Positions 53,493-63,400 of a DNA stretch of 64,000 nt are shown in pieces. Numbering within the stretch: the stretch's first letter is position 1; each line of letters starts with the position of its first letter. The translations under genes were made by a program, and so were the position numbers. Source of the stretch: Chryseobacterium taeanense. Its GTDB lineage: Bacteria; Bacteroidota; Bacteroidia; Flavobacteriales; Weeksellaceae. Under the pieces are notes generated by a model, which did no database searches, was not told where the DNA came from, and was given only the letters and a program-made list of their open reading frames with translations. The stretch spans positions 186,001 to 250,000 of the forward strand of contig NZ_FNDW01000001.1 in NCBI RefSeq assembly GCF_900099685.1. Direction: 5' to 3'.

Positions 53493-56400
53493 ATGAAGAA
53501 AATAACAACGGGTGTACTGGCATTGGTACTATCCTCATCCGTAGCTTTAGCGCAGGCACAGCAAAAGAAGAGTGATACAGTAAGAACGCAGGACATCGAA
53601 GGTGTAGTCGTTACTGCACTGGGAATTAAAAGAGAAAAAAAGGCATTGGGATATTCTACCCAAACGGTTGATGCCGCAGATCTTACAAAATCTCCAACAA
53701 ACAATTTTACGTCCAACCTATCGGGTAAAGTATCCGGTTTACAGGTAAAGTCAGTTTCCAACTTTGGAGGATCTGTTGATATTGTGTTAAGAGGCTATAA
53801 ATCTATTACAGGTAATAATCAGCCATTATTTGTAATTGATGGCGTACCTATGATTAATGCAAATAACAATACATCGGCTCAGTCATTACAGGGAAGACCG
53901 GGCTACGACTTCGGAAACACCATTTCTGATATCAATCCTAATGATATTGAAGAACTAAACGTACTGAAGGGAGCGGCGGCAACAGCGTTGTATGGTTCCA
54001 GAGCACAAAACGGTGCGATTATCATCACCACTAAAAAAGGAAAAAAAGGAAAAAATATAGGAATAGAATTTAATTCGTCAGTAAGTGTATCAGCAATTAA
54101 TAAAGAAACCTTTCCTACTTACCAAAAGCAATACGGACAAGGTTACGGATATTATTATGGTCCTGACGAAGATTCACAGTTTGCAGAATACAACGGTATG
54201 CCTATGGCACCAACTACTGAAGATGCTTCTTACGGAGCGGCATTCGACCCTAATTTGATGGTTTATCAATATGGAGCATTCATTCCGGGATCTCCTACTT
54301 ATGACAAAGCTACGCCTTGGGTGGCTGCTAAGAATGATCCATCTAAATTTTTCCAAAAAGGAGTTAATTACAATAACGGAATATCTTTCGCTAAAGGCGG
54401 AGAAGCAGGCTCTTTCAGATTATCTTTTAACAACCAAAATGGATCTGATATCATGCCCAATACTTCTTTGAACAAAAATACAATCACGGGTAATGCTTCT
54501 TATAAATTAATGGATAACCTTAATGCAACGATAGGAGCTACTTATGTCACTCAAAATGTAAAAGGACGTAACTCTACAGGTTATAGCGGGAATTTGATTT
54601 CCGGTTTCAGACAGTGGTGGCCCGTTAACGTAGATGTAAAAGACCAGCAATATTTTTATGCAAACTCCGGAAATAATTATACTTGGAATATCGCAGGACC
54701 TGATAATCTTACGCCGGCTTATTGGAATAATCCATATTTTCAGGTGTATGAAAATGCTGTTTTTGATACAAGAGAAAGATTTGCAGGTAATTTCTCTCTA
54801 AGCTACGATGTTACTAAAAATCTGAATTTATTAGCCAGAATAGGAACCGACGGCTATACCCAGAGAATGGAAGACAGGAAAGCTGTAGGTTCTATACCGG
54901 AACTGATGGGATTTGGATTAACTGCAATTGAACAGCCGTCTGGGTTTGCAGTGATGCAGATACAACAAAGAGAGACGAATTATGACTTTATAGCCAATTA
55001 TAAAAAAGATTTTGATAATGGGCTTAATCTAAATGCATTGTTAGGGACTAATTTAAATGTAATAAATTTCTACAGCAACTCTCAATCAACTTCAGGAGGT
55101 TTGTATGTTCCTGGTTTATACTCTCTTGCAAATTCATATTCTAATCCTCCTAAAGCACTTACTATTGATAATACGAAAAAAATTGCAGGTATTTTCGCAC
55201 AGGCAAGTTTAGGATATCAGGGAACATACTACTTAGAAGGTACGGTAAGAAGAGATCAGTCATCTGCCTTGCCAATCAATAACAACGTGTATTGGTATTA
55301 TTCAGGATCAGCAAGCATTGTATTCTCAAACTGGAGTTTCCTGAAAGGAGGTGTGATGAATTTTGGAAAACTTAGAGCTTCTTATGCAGAAGTGGGAAGT
55401 GATACTGGTGCAGATCAATTAAGAAATCAATACATTACTTCTACCTCATTTGGTGATTTGCCAATGATTTATTATAATATTTCTGAAAGGAATCCGGATT
55501 TAAAGCCACAAAGATCAAAGCAGACCGAACTTGGTTTGAATGCACAATTCTTTAAAAACAGACTCGGATTCGATGTCGCCTGGTTTAGAAATGACGCATT
55601 TGACCAAATTTTGGCCTTACCCGTGTCTTATGGTACCGGTGTTGCAACAAAAATCCAAAATGCAGGAAATTTAAGAACTGATGGTTGGGAGTTGGCATTA
55701 AATATCACCCCTCTTAAATCTGACAACTTCAGATGGGATGTAAATGTAAACTGGTCTAACCCTCAAACTAAAGTTACAGAGATAGCTCCTGGTAATGAAA
55801 ATATCACATTAGGATCTTTTCAGGGAGGTGTTACAATCAATGCGAGTTTAAATGATCTGTACGGAACCATTAAAGGTACAGACTATGTTTATACAAATGG
55901 TCAGAAAACTGTAGGAGCCAATGGAAGATATCTAATTTCTTCTTCTACTAATAATGTTATTGGTAATATGCAGGCAGATTGGTTTGGCGGAATAATTAAT
56001 AAATTTTCTTATAAAGATTTTCAATTGTCATTCCAGATTGATTGGAGAAAAGGAGGAGATATCTTTTCACTAGACCAGTACTATGGTTTGTCTACAGGGA
56101 TTTATCCTGAAACTGCCGGACTCAATGATTTAGGAAATCCCGTGAGAAACCCAATAAGTCAAGGGGGCGGGGTAATATTACCGGGAGTAAAAGCCGATGG
56201 CTCAGTAAATGATATACGGGTATCAGGTCAGAATTATGGACTTTATGGATATCGATACTCACCTGCTTCAACATTTGTATATGATGCCAGTTTTGTGAAA
56301 TTAAGAGAAGTAGCCGTATCTTATAGTCTCCCTTCGAAATATTTAACAAATACTTTCTTTAAAGGACTTACATTTAGTGCGATAGGAAATAATTTATGGA

Positions 56401-56528
56401 TCATTCATAAAAATTTACCATATGCGGATCCTGAAGCTGCATTAAGCTCAGGGAATGTTCAGGGCTATCAGTCTGGTGTAATGCCAACTACAAGAGTATT
56501 TTCTTTTAGTATTAAAGCTAACTTCTAA
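53493..56528 (+). CDS. SusC/RagA family TonB-linked outer-membrane transporter
   Basis: A 1011-residue homologue of the first SusC with the same plan: signal peptide ending in LAQAQ, DIEGVVVTALGIKREKKALGYS, the plug signature IVLRGYKSITGNNQPLFVIDGVP and LNVLKGAAATALYGSRAQNGAIIITTKKG, then a barrel ending in Phe. It lacks the N-terminal carboxypeptidase-like domain too. Barrel sequences differ strongly from the first pair, so the substrates probably differ. Confidence 0.95.
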   Translation: MKKITTGVLALVLSSSVALAQAQQKKSDTVRTQDIEGVVVTALGIKREKKALGYSTQTVDAADLTKSPTNNFTSNLSGKVSGLQVKSVSNFGGSVDIVLRGYKSITGNNQPLFVIDGVPMINANNNTSAQSLQGRPGYDFGNTISDINPNDIEELNVLKGAAATALYGSRAQNGAIIITTKKGKKGKNIGIEFNSSVSVSAINKETFPTYQKQYGQGYGYYYGPDEDSQFAEYNGMPMAPTTEDASYGAAFDPNLMVYQYGAFIPGSPTYDKATPWVAAKNDPSKFFQKGVNYNNGISFAKGGEAGSFRLSFNNQNGSDIMPNTSLNKNTITGNASYKLMDNLNATIGATYVTQNVKGRNSTGYSGNLISGFRQWWPVNVDVKDQQYFYANSGNNYTWNIAGPDNLTPAYWNNPYFQVYENAVFDTRERFAGNFSLSYDVTKNLNLLARIGTDGYTQRMEDRKAVGSIPELMGFGLTAIEQPSGFAVMQIQQRETNYDFIANYKKDFDNGLNLNALLGTNLNVINFYSNSQSTSGGLYVPGLYSLANSYSNPPKALTIDNTKKIAGIFAQASLGYQGTYYLEGTVRRDQSSALPINNNVYWYYSGSASIVFSNWSFLKGGVMNFGKLRASYAEVGSDTGADQLRNQYITSTSFGDLPMIYYNISERNPDLKPQRSKQTELGLNAQFFKNRLGFDVAWFRNDAFDQILALPVSYGTGVATKIQNAGNLRTDGWELALNITPLKSDNFRWDVNVNWSNPQTKVTEIAPGNENITLGSFQGGVTINASLNDLYGTIKGTDYVYTNGQKTVGANGRYLISSSTNNVIGNMQADWFGGIINKFSYKDFQLSFQIDWRKGGDIFSLDQYYGLSTGIYPETAGLNDLGNPVRNPISQGGGVILPGVKADGSVNDIRVSGQNYGLYGYRYSPASTFVYDASFVKLREVAVSYSLPSKYLTNTFFKGLTFSAIGNNLWIIHKNLPYADPEAALSSGNVQGYQSGVMPTTRVFSFSIKANF

Positions 56529-56538
56529 ATTAATCAGA

Positions 56539-58008
56539 ATGAAAAAAATATTTAAATATATAAGTTTATTATCCATTGGAGTATCAATATTGGCATGTAA
56601 CAATTTTGATGAACTCAATACAGATCCGAACAGTGCATATACAACAAAGCCCGACGCTTTATTATCTTATGCCCAAAAACAATTGGCAGATTATTTAAAT
56701 ACTCCAAGTGTGAATGAAAATAATTTTAGGTTGACCATGCAGTACTGGCAGGAAGTAACCTATGTCGATGAAAGTAATTATGACTTTGTTACCAGAAATA
56801 TCTCCAATAACGTATGGCTTGATCTGTATGTGGACACAATGCAGAATCTGGTAAAAGCAAAAAGCATCATTAATGAATATGTGCCTACTGCAACGGAACA
56901 AAGCACGTGGCCGGTAACAAAAGCGAATCAGTTGGCTATTTTAGATATACAGCAGGTTTTTATTTATCAGACATTGGTAGATACTTACGGGGATATTCCT
57001 TATAACGAATCCAATAGTATAGAATCTACTTCTTTACCTAAATACGAAAAAGCGGCAGATATTTACACCGACCTGATTAGCAGATTAAAAAATGATCTGT
57101 CAAAATTAGACCCATCAGGTAGCGGATTTGAAAATCCAAATGATCCTGACCGATCAGGAGATATTTTCTACAAAGGAAATGTTGCCAAATGGCAAACATT
57201 CGGGAACTCATTATTACTGAAACTTGCCATTGGTATAGCGGATCATAACCCATCCTTAGCTCAGTCAACAGCAACACTGGCTATCGGAAATGGTGTTATG
57301 ACAAGTTCTGCAGACGATTGTTTATTCAGATATTTGAGTTCATCACCTAATTTCAACCCATTATATGAAAATCTTGTGGCAAGTAACAGAAATGATTTTG
57401 TTGCCGGAAAAACTTTAGTAGATTATATGAATGCTTCCTCTGATCCTAGAAGAGCAGCATATTTTGACGAAAATGTTACACCGTATAAAGGTGGTACTAT
57501 CGGTACACCTTCAAGCTTTGCAGTAAACAGCCATATTGGGGATTTTGCTTACACACAAACAACCCCGGGAGTCATTATGAATTATACGGAAGTTGCATTT
57601 TACCTTGCTGAAGCTTCGGCACGTTGGGGTATTGGAGTCGCTCCTGCTTTAGCCTATGCAAATGCAGTGAATACTTCTTTATCAGAATGGGGAGTGTCTA
57701 CTACTGATGCAACTGCTTATTTAGCCGCAAATCCTTACAATGCTACTAATTGGAAAAAATCAATTGGAGAGCAGGCATGGGTAGCTATGTTTAATCAGGG
57801 AATGGTAAGCTGGAATTTCTACAGAAGATTAGACTTTCCTGTACTTTCGGCACCTTCTACTGCGGTTTCACAGGCAGAAGGTAAAGTGCCGGTAAGATTA
57901 CAATATCCTGTAAGAGAGACAACAACAAATCCTACGAATTACGCAGCTGCTGCAGCTTCCATCGGAGGAGATAAGTTGACTACAAAAATCTTTTGGGATA
58001 AATTTTAA
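56539..58008 (+). CDS. SusD/RagB family nutrient-binding lipoprotein
   Basis: A 489-residue lipoprotein with lipobox SILAC (Cys20), NNFDELNTDPNSAY start and the TYGDIPYNES segment. Partner of the SusC gene ten bases upstream. Confidence 0.93.
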   Translation: MKKIFKYISLLSIGVSILACNNFDELNTDPNSAYTTKPDALLSYAQKQLADYLNTPSVNENNFRLTMQYWQEVTYVDESNYDFVTRNISNNVWLDLYVDTMQNLVKAKSIINEYVPTATEQSTWPVTKANQLAILDIQQVFIYQTLVDTYGDIPYNESNSIESTSLPKYEKAADIYTDLISRLKNDLSKLDPSGSGFENPNDPDRSGDIFYKGNVAKWQTFGNSLLLKLAIGIADHNPSLAQSTATLAIGNGVMTSSADDCLFRYLSSSPNFNPLYENLVASNRNDFVAGKTLVDYMNASSDPRRAAYFDENVTPYKGGTIGTPSSFAVNSHIGDFAYTQTTPGVIMNYTEVAFYLAEASARWGIGVAPALAYANAVNTSLSEWGVSTTDATAYLAANPYNATNWKKSIGEQAWVAMFNQGMVSWNFYRRLDFPVLSAPSTAVSQAEGKVPVRLQYPVRETTTNPTNYAAAAASIGGDKLTTKIFWDKF

Positions 58009-58041
58009 CAACCAGTAAATTTAATTTCCTTCATATTTATT

Positions 58042-58062
58042 CCGCCTTCGGGCGGTTTTTTT
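58042..58062 (+). terminator. Terminator of the second SusC/SusD pair
   Basis: CCGCC-TTCG-GGCGG stem with a stable UUCG tetraloop and T-run. Confidence 0.92.
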
Positions 58063-58069
58063 ATTTCCG

Positions 58070-58077
58070 TATATTTG
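58070..58077 (+). promoter_or_regulatory. -7 promoter element of argS
   Basis: TATATTTG directly after the terminator. Confidence 0.7.
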
Positions 58078-58127
58078 TACCTCGGAAAAGACACGTTATT
58101 TTGTCTTTGAAAATCAATTTAAATAAG

Positions 58128-59888
58128 ATGAATATTAAAAATATAATAGAAGAAAAACTTCTGGAAGTAATCCTCAATGTCTATCAGTTGAAAGACATCA
58201 CGCTGGAGGTCCAGGAAAATAAAACAGAGTTTGAGGGAGATTTTACCATCGTAACATTTCCATTAGTAAAACAGCTGAAAAAAAATCCTGAATCTATTGG
58301 GGTCGAGTTGGGACAGGCGCTAACGGAACAGACAGAACTTCTTGAAAGTTTTAATGTCGTGAAAGGCTTTCTTAATGTTAAGGTTAAAAATCAATTCTTT
58401 ACCGATAATTTTAATGCTTTAGCAGAAAACTTTGACACTATAGAAAAGAAAAATTCAACTGTGATGGTGGAATATTCTTCACCAAATACCAATAAACCGC
58501 TTCACCTTGGCCATATCAGAAATAATTTATTAGGTTTTTCGGTGGCACAAATCCTTGAAGAAGCCGGATATGATGTAATCAAAACACAGATCATCAACGA
58601 CAGAGGAATTCATATATGCAAATCAATGCTCGCATGGGAAAAGTTCGGGAATGGAGAAACTCCTGAAACTACAGGAACAAAAGGAGATAAGTTTGTAGGG
58701 AATTATTACGTAAAATTCGATCAGGAATATAAAAAAGAAATCGCTGAACTTGTTGCACAAGGCGTTGCTGAAGAACAGGCTAAAAAAGATGCTCCTTTGA
58801 TGAAAGAAGCCCAAAAGATGCTCCTCGACTGGGAAAATGGAGATGAAAAAGTAAGAAATCTCTGGAATGAAATGAACTCATGGGTGTATAAAGGCTTTGA
58901 CGAAACATACAAGAGACTCGGGGTAGATTTCGATCAGGTTCAGTACGAAAGCAATACCTATATTTTAGGGAAAGACCTTATTCAGGAAGGCTTGGATAAA
59001 GGAGTGCTGTATCAGAAAGAAGACGGTTCCGTATGGTGCGATCTTACCGATGAAGGACTGGATCAGAAGTTATTATTACGTTCAGACGGTACTTCGGTGT
59101 ATATGACACAGGATCTCGGTACGGCTGTTGAGCGTTTTAAGCAAAATGATATTCAAAAGTTAATTTATACTGTTGGAAACGAGCAGGATTATCACTTCCA
59201 GGTTTTATTTAAAATTTTAGGAAAGCTTGGGTATTCGTGGGCAGATCAGTTGTATCACCTGTCTTACGGAATGGTTGAACTTCCGAACGGTAAAATGAAA
59301 TCCCGGGAAGGTACGGTAGTCGATGCAGATGAACTGATGCAGGAAATGTATGAAGAAGCAAAATTAAAATCAACAGAGCAAGGAAGATTAGAAGGTCTTT
59401 CAGATGAAGAAAAGGAAAAGTCTTATGAAAAAATAGGACAGGCCGCACTGAAATATTTCATGCTGAAAGTAGATCCGAAGAAAAAAATGCTTTTCAATCC
59501 TGAAGAAAGTATTGACTTCAACGGAAACACAGGACCTTTCATTCAATATACCTATGCCCGTATTCAGTCTTTATTGGCTAAGGCTAATTTTGAATATAAG
59601 AAAGTTGATGGTGTTAGTTTAAATGAGTATGAGAAAGCATTGGTGATGCAGCTAGCCAATTATAAAGTTGTTGTTCAGAGAGCGGCAGAAGTATTAAGTC
59701 CGGCACTGGTTGCCAATTATGTGTATGATCTGGTGAAAACATACAACTCATTCTATCAGAGCAATCCGATCATGAATCAGGAAGATGAAAACATAAAGCA
59801 GATCAGATTAAACTTATCAGATCTCACGGCAAAAACCATAAAGAAATCTTTACGTTTATTGGGAATTACAACCGTAAACAGAATGTAA
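58128..59888 (+). CDS. argS: Arginine--tRNA ligase
   Basis: A 586-residue class I synthetase that charges tRNA-Arg. It has the N-terminal ArgRS additional domain, the HIGH-like motif NKPLHLGHIRNNLLG, the KMSKS-equivalent GKMKSREG, and a helical anticodon-binding domain ending SLRLLGITTVNRM. ATG 58128 gives the expected MNIKN start. Confidence 0.97.
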   Translation: MNIKNIIEEKLLEVILNVYQLKDITLEVQENKTEFEGDFTIVTFPLVKQLKKNPESIGVELGQALTEQTELLESFNVVKGFLNVKVKNQFFTDNFNALAENFDTIEKKNSTVMVEYSSPNTNKPLHLGHIRNNLLGFSVAQILEEAGYDVIKTQIINDRGIHICKSMLAWEKFGNGETPETTGTKGDKFVGNYYVKFDQEYKKEIAELVAQGVAEEQAKKDAPLMKEAQKMLLDWENGDEKVRNLWNEMNSWVYKGFDETYKRLGVDFDQVQYESNTYILGKDLIQEGLDKGVLYQKEDGSVWCDLTDEGLDQKLLLRSDGTSVYMTQDLGTAVERFKQNDIQKLIYTVGNEQDYHFQVLFKILGKLGYSWADQLYHLSYGMVELPNGKMKSREGTVVDADELMQEMYEEAKLKSTEQGRLEGLSDEEKEKSYEKIGQAALKYFMLKVDPKKKMLFNPEESIDFNGNTGPFIQYTYARIQSLLAKANFEYKKVDGVSLNEYEKALVMQLANYKVVVQRAAEVLSPALVANYVYDLVKTYNSFYQSNPIMNQEDENIKQIRLNLSDLTAKTIKKSLRLLGITTVNRM

Positions 59889-59945
59889 AGATACGCTTCA
59901 GGTAATATTGCAGAAAATCTTTAATAGAAGATCACTATAGAAAAA

Positions 59946-59980
59946 GGTGCGCAGGTTTGAATCAAAACCTGCGCACTTTT
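59946..59980 (+). terminator. Terminator of argS
   Basis: GTGCGCAGGTTT pairs with AAACCTGCGCAC, followed by TTTT. Confidence 0.88.
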
Positions 59981-59984
59981 CGTT

Positions 59985-60065
59985 AAACTCCTGCGCAAGA
60001 GTTGAACAACTCTACGGCACAAGTTGGGCAACTCTACAGCAAGACTTACTCAACTCTTGCTTATC
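59985..60065. repeat. Degenerate CAAGAGTTGAACAACTCT-type repeat
   Basis: Three to four related units of about 23 bases (AAGAGTTGAACAACTCTACG, AAGTTGGGCAACTCTACA, GACTTACTCAACTCTTGC) each with GTTG/CAAC self-complementarity. Confidence 0.55.
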
Positions 60066-60131
60066 TTTTTTAATAAACGTCGAAATCCTTGTTTTACCGT
60101 GTAGAAAAGTGAACGTTAAAATAAACTTTAT

Positions 60132-61064
60132 TTAGCTTTCAGATGGGTTTTTCGCTCTCAGGCTGTCTTCGTACAATTTCGCATCGCTCCATTTCGCATG
60201 TTTGGAAGGAATGATTTTAAACCCTCTTTTATAGGCATATACTTTGGTAAACTCCGCACCGAAGAAAACCAGCATACACGAATAATTGATCCACATCATA
60301 ATCAGAATCACGGTTCCGGCCGCTCCGAATGCAGAGGTGGGCTTGGCAGTCCCGAAGTAAAGGCTTAAAAGAAATTTTCCTAATGTAAATAAAATTGTTG
60401 TAAGAAATGCCCCTCTCCATACCGGTCTCCAGCCAATCTCAACATCGGGGAGAACTTTAAACATTAAAGCAAACATAATCATAATCACTCCAAAACCTAC
60501 AAGAAAGTTAACAAGCTGTACCAGCATATACGTTTCCAGTCCGAAATAAGCAGTGATCCAATTGTTGAGGAGGCTTATCAAAGAAGAAAGAATCATGGTA
60601 ATCATCAGCAGAAATCCTATAATGAGGATCATTCCCAGTGAATTAGCACGGTCGAGAAGAAATTTAACAATGGCTTTTTTCGGCGCAGGCTGTACGTCCC
60701 AAAGGCTGTTCAGGGAACGCTGAAGCTGGAAAAAAAGTGTCGTGGAACCGAATACCAATGATCCTATACCGACCGCTTTCATAAAAACATTTTCTCTGTC
60801 GATTAAAGCTCCTGCAATCATATCCTGCACACTTTTGGCCGCATCCTGACCCATAATGCCGGTAATCTGGCTGCTGATCTGACCACGAATGGCTTCTTCA
60901 CCAAAGAAATAACCCGCGATCCAGATAATAATAATCAGCAATCCCGGAATAGAGAAAATAGCATAATACGCCAGGCTCGCAGAATCATTGGAAGCGGAAG
61001 ATTCATTCCATTTTGTAAAAGTTTCTTTTAAAGTTTCCCAGAAAAATTTTATTTTTTTTACCAT
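60132..61064 (-). CDS. YihY/virulence factor BrkB family membrane protein
   Basis: A 310-residue membrane protein with six helices. ASLAYYAIFSIPGLLIIII near residue 30, SLNSLWDV, and the late WINYSCMLVFFGAEFTKVYA segment are typical of YihY/BrkB. Role uncertain (the old RNase BN name is wrong for this family). Follows tamL on the same strand by 11 bases. Confidence 0.92.
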   Translation of the reverse strand: MVKKIKFFWETLKETFTKWNESSASNDSASLAYYAIFSIPGLLIIIIWIAGYFFGEEAIRGQISSQITGIMGQDAAKSVQDMIAGALIDRENVFMKAVGIGSLVFGSTTLFFQLQRSLNSLWDVQPAPKKAIVKFLLDRANSLGMILIIGFLLMITMILSSLISLLNNWITAYFGLETYMLVQLVNFLVGFGVIMIMFALMFKVLPDVEIGWRPVWRGAFLTTILFTLGKFLLSLYFGTAKPTSAFGAAGTVILIMMWINYSCMLVFFGAEFTKVYAYKRGFKIIPSKHAKWSDAKLYEDSLRAKNPSES

Positions 61065-61075
61065 GTATTAACTAT

Positions 61076-63400
61076 TTAGAAAGGATACCCGATCGCAATA
61101 TTTAAAATAAGATTGTCTCTTCTCCAGCTTGCATCTCCGAAATTAATTTTATTAAAAGTCCATCGGTCACCTCTTTCATAATAAGGCACTCTCAATGGCA
61201 TGGCGAGGTCGAGTCTCAGAATTAAGATAGAGAAATCAAGTCTCAGACCAACTCCGGCTCCTACGGCAACTTCACTCAGAAATTCTTTAGAGAATTTTGC
61301 GCCCGGTCTGTCAGGATCTTCATTAACGAGCCACACGTTTCCGGCATCTGCAAATACGGCAACATTTAAAAACTTATATAAATTGGCTCTGTATTCTGCA
61401 TTTAGTTCAAGCTTTATATCTCCCGACTGATCAAAATAATATCCGGATTCTATCGTTCTCGGATCAAAGCTTCCCGGTCCCAGTGTTCTTGCCCTGAAAG
61501 CTCTTACACTGTTGCTCCCGCCGGAGAAGAACTGCCTTGAGAAAGGAATATGTTCTGAATTTCCGTACGGATAAGCAATTCCGGCAATGGCTCTCGTTGC
61601 CAACGATGTTTTCTCACTGAATTTATGATAAAATCTAAAGTCGTTTTCAATCTTGGCGTACTGACTGAAAGGCACTCCGAAAATGGTTTTCTCTTTGTCT
61701 TTCTTTACATCCGCACCCGTTACAAGTCCTGTTATATTGCCCGCAAGATCCAGTGTTCCTTTATAATAAATCGTGCTGGGTTTAGACAACATGGTGTTGG
61801 TATAAGTATAAGAATAGGTAGGCCCAAAGATCAGCTGGCGTTCCACCACTCTTCTCATGGCATCGCTTTTTCGGGATATTGAATCATACAAAGGCGTAAT
61901 ATTAGCGGGAGAAACGTAAGTGATATCGAGGATTTTGAGATCATGTTCCTTTCTGGCGTTTTCTTTCCATACATATCCGAACGAGCCGCTGAAAGTATTC
62001 AGGGTGTAATATTCCGTACGGTTCTGGAATTCATAGCCCAGTGTGATATTGGTTCTCGGGACAAAAGCACTGGAAGAGTGGAATCTGAACGGAGCAATAA
62101 TTCTAGGTATGGAAAGCTGTACATTTGACCCTGCCCTGAAAATATTTTTAGCATTTTTCGGCCCGCCGATCTGTACGTCAAAAGCACCATATACAGAGGC
62201 TTTGAACTGTTCTGCACCTCTGAAAAAGTTTCTGTGCGTCCAGTTAAGGTTAAGCTCGCTTCCTGCATAATTGGCAGAATTGGTTCTTCCCAAGGCTTCC
62301 AGACGCAGCGACTGAAGCTCTCTGGGAGTCAATAAATAATAGGCATCAAACTTATGCTTCAGCGAATCTGCAACGACAAACTCATTTTTAACAAATTTAA
62401 AAACGCCAAGACTGATAAGTCTGTTCAACGTAAGATTATGGTTGGTGCGGTTGTAAAGATCTCCTTGTTTGAAGTACAAGGCTCTGTCAAAAATTCTGGG
62501 TTTGAATTTATGTTCGGGATCAATAACATAAATATCGTTATAAGCGTATTTGCTGAGAGAATCAGAATTCATCGGGACATTGTATTTACCGTCCTTCACA
62601 TCCCGGATGTTATAATTCGGAAAAACGATCACTTTATCAATACTAAACTGCTGCTTAGAAAGGTCGGGTGTATTGTCTTTAAGCTTTACATTCAGTTCTA
62701 CTTTGTGGTTTCCGCTTACCGTACTGTCTGCCTGCACAATAATGTTGTCGGGATGGAAATAATAAAAACCGCGTTCTTTTAAACCATTATCAATACGTTC
62801 TCTTTCAGCTTTTATCACATCAAGATCAAAAGGCTGACCTTTTTTCAGGAAGGTTTTATCGGTAAGGCTTTGAATTTCACTGTTAACCAACGTAGAGTCC
62901 TGCTGGAATTTTACATCGCTAATGAGATATCTTGCACCAGGCGTTAAGGTATAGATTACTTTTGCCTTTTTATTTTTGGCAACCGTATCATACGTTGCTC
63001 TTGCATTAAAGTAGCCTTTGTTTTCGGAGTAATTCTCAATAATGTCTTTATTGAATTCACGGTCTACATCACCAAGAAGAACCGGCTTTTCACCTACTTT
63101 ATATTTCAGCCAGTAGTTGAACCCTTTTTCCTTTTTCGGTTCTCTGGCAATATTATAGAAAAACAGTTTTGGCCTTAAACCTAAAAAACTTGAATTAGGT
63201 TTCGGAGTAAGATTGTCTTCCAGACCGGCTTTAAGATCTTTCTTTTCACTTTTGGAAATCGTATCATTTTCAATATTGATTTCTGCTCCGGTGTACAGCA
63301 TTTGATCTTCTTTAAGGTATCTGGTGTTGCAGGAAACTGCAGCAAAAGCGATTCCTAATGTATATATATATTTAAAGGATGTTTTATAATTTTTTTTCAT
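61076..63400 (-). CDS. tamL: Translocation and assembly module lipoprotein TamL (BamA/TamA family)
   Basis: A 774-residue Omp85-type protein. Unlike proteobacterial TamA it has a lipoprotein signal, lipobox AVSC (about Cys24), as known for TamL in Bacteroidota. POTRA-like domains fill the first half and a 16-strand barrel with GGSNSVRAFRARTLGPG follows, ending in Phe. It works with TamB to insert outer-membrane proteins or move lipids. Its ATG follows the tamB stop with no gap (TAAATG), so translation is coupled. Confidence 0.92.
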   Translation of the reverse strand: MKKNYKTSFKYIYTLGIAFAAVSCNTRYLKEDQMLYTGAEINIENDTISKSEKKDLKAGLEDNLTPKPNSSFLGLRPKLFFYNIAREPKKEKGFNYWLKYKVGEKPVLLGDVDREFNKDIIENYSENKGYFNARATYDTVAKNKKAKVIYTLTPGARYLISDVKFQQDSTLVNSEIQSLTDKTFLKKGQPFDLDVIKAERERIDNGLKERGFYYFHPDNIIVQADSTVSGNHKVELNVKLKDNTPDLSKQQFSIDKVIVFPNYNIRDVKDGKYNVPMNSDSLSKYAYNDIYVIDPEHKFKPRIFDRALYFKQGDLYNRTNHNLTLNRLISLGVFKFVKNEFVVADSLKHKFDAYYLLTPRELQSLRLEALGRTNSANYAGSELNLNWTHRNFFRGAEQFKASVYGAFDVQIGGPKNAKNIFRAGSNVQLSIPRIIAPFRFHSSSAFVPRTNITLGYEFQNRTEYYTLNTFSGSFGYVWKENARKEHDLKILDITYVSPANITPLYDSISRKSDAMRRVVERQLIFGPTYSYTYTNTMLSKPSTIYYKGTLDLAGNITGLVTGADVKKDKEKTIFGVPFSQYAKIENDFRFYHKFSEKTSLATRAIAGIAYPYGNSEHIPFSRQFFSGGSNSVRAFRARTLGPGSFDPRTIESGYYFDQSGDIKLELNAEYRANLYKFLNVAVFADAGNVWLVNEDPDRPGAKFSKEFLSEVAVGAGVGLRLDFSILILRLDLAMPLRVPYYERGDRWTFNKINFGDASWRRDNLILNIAIGYPF

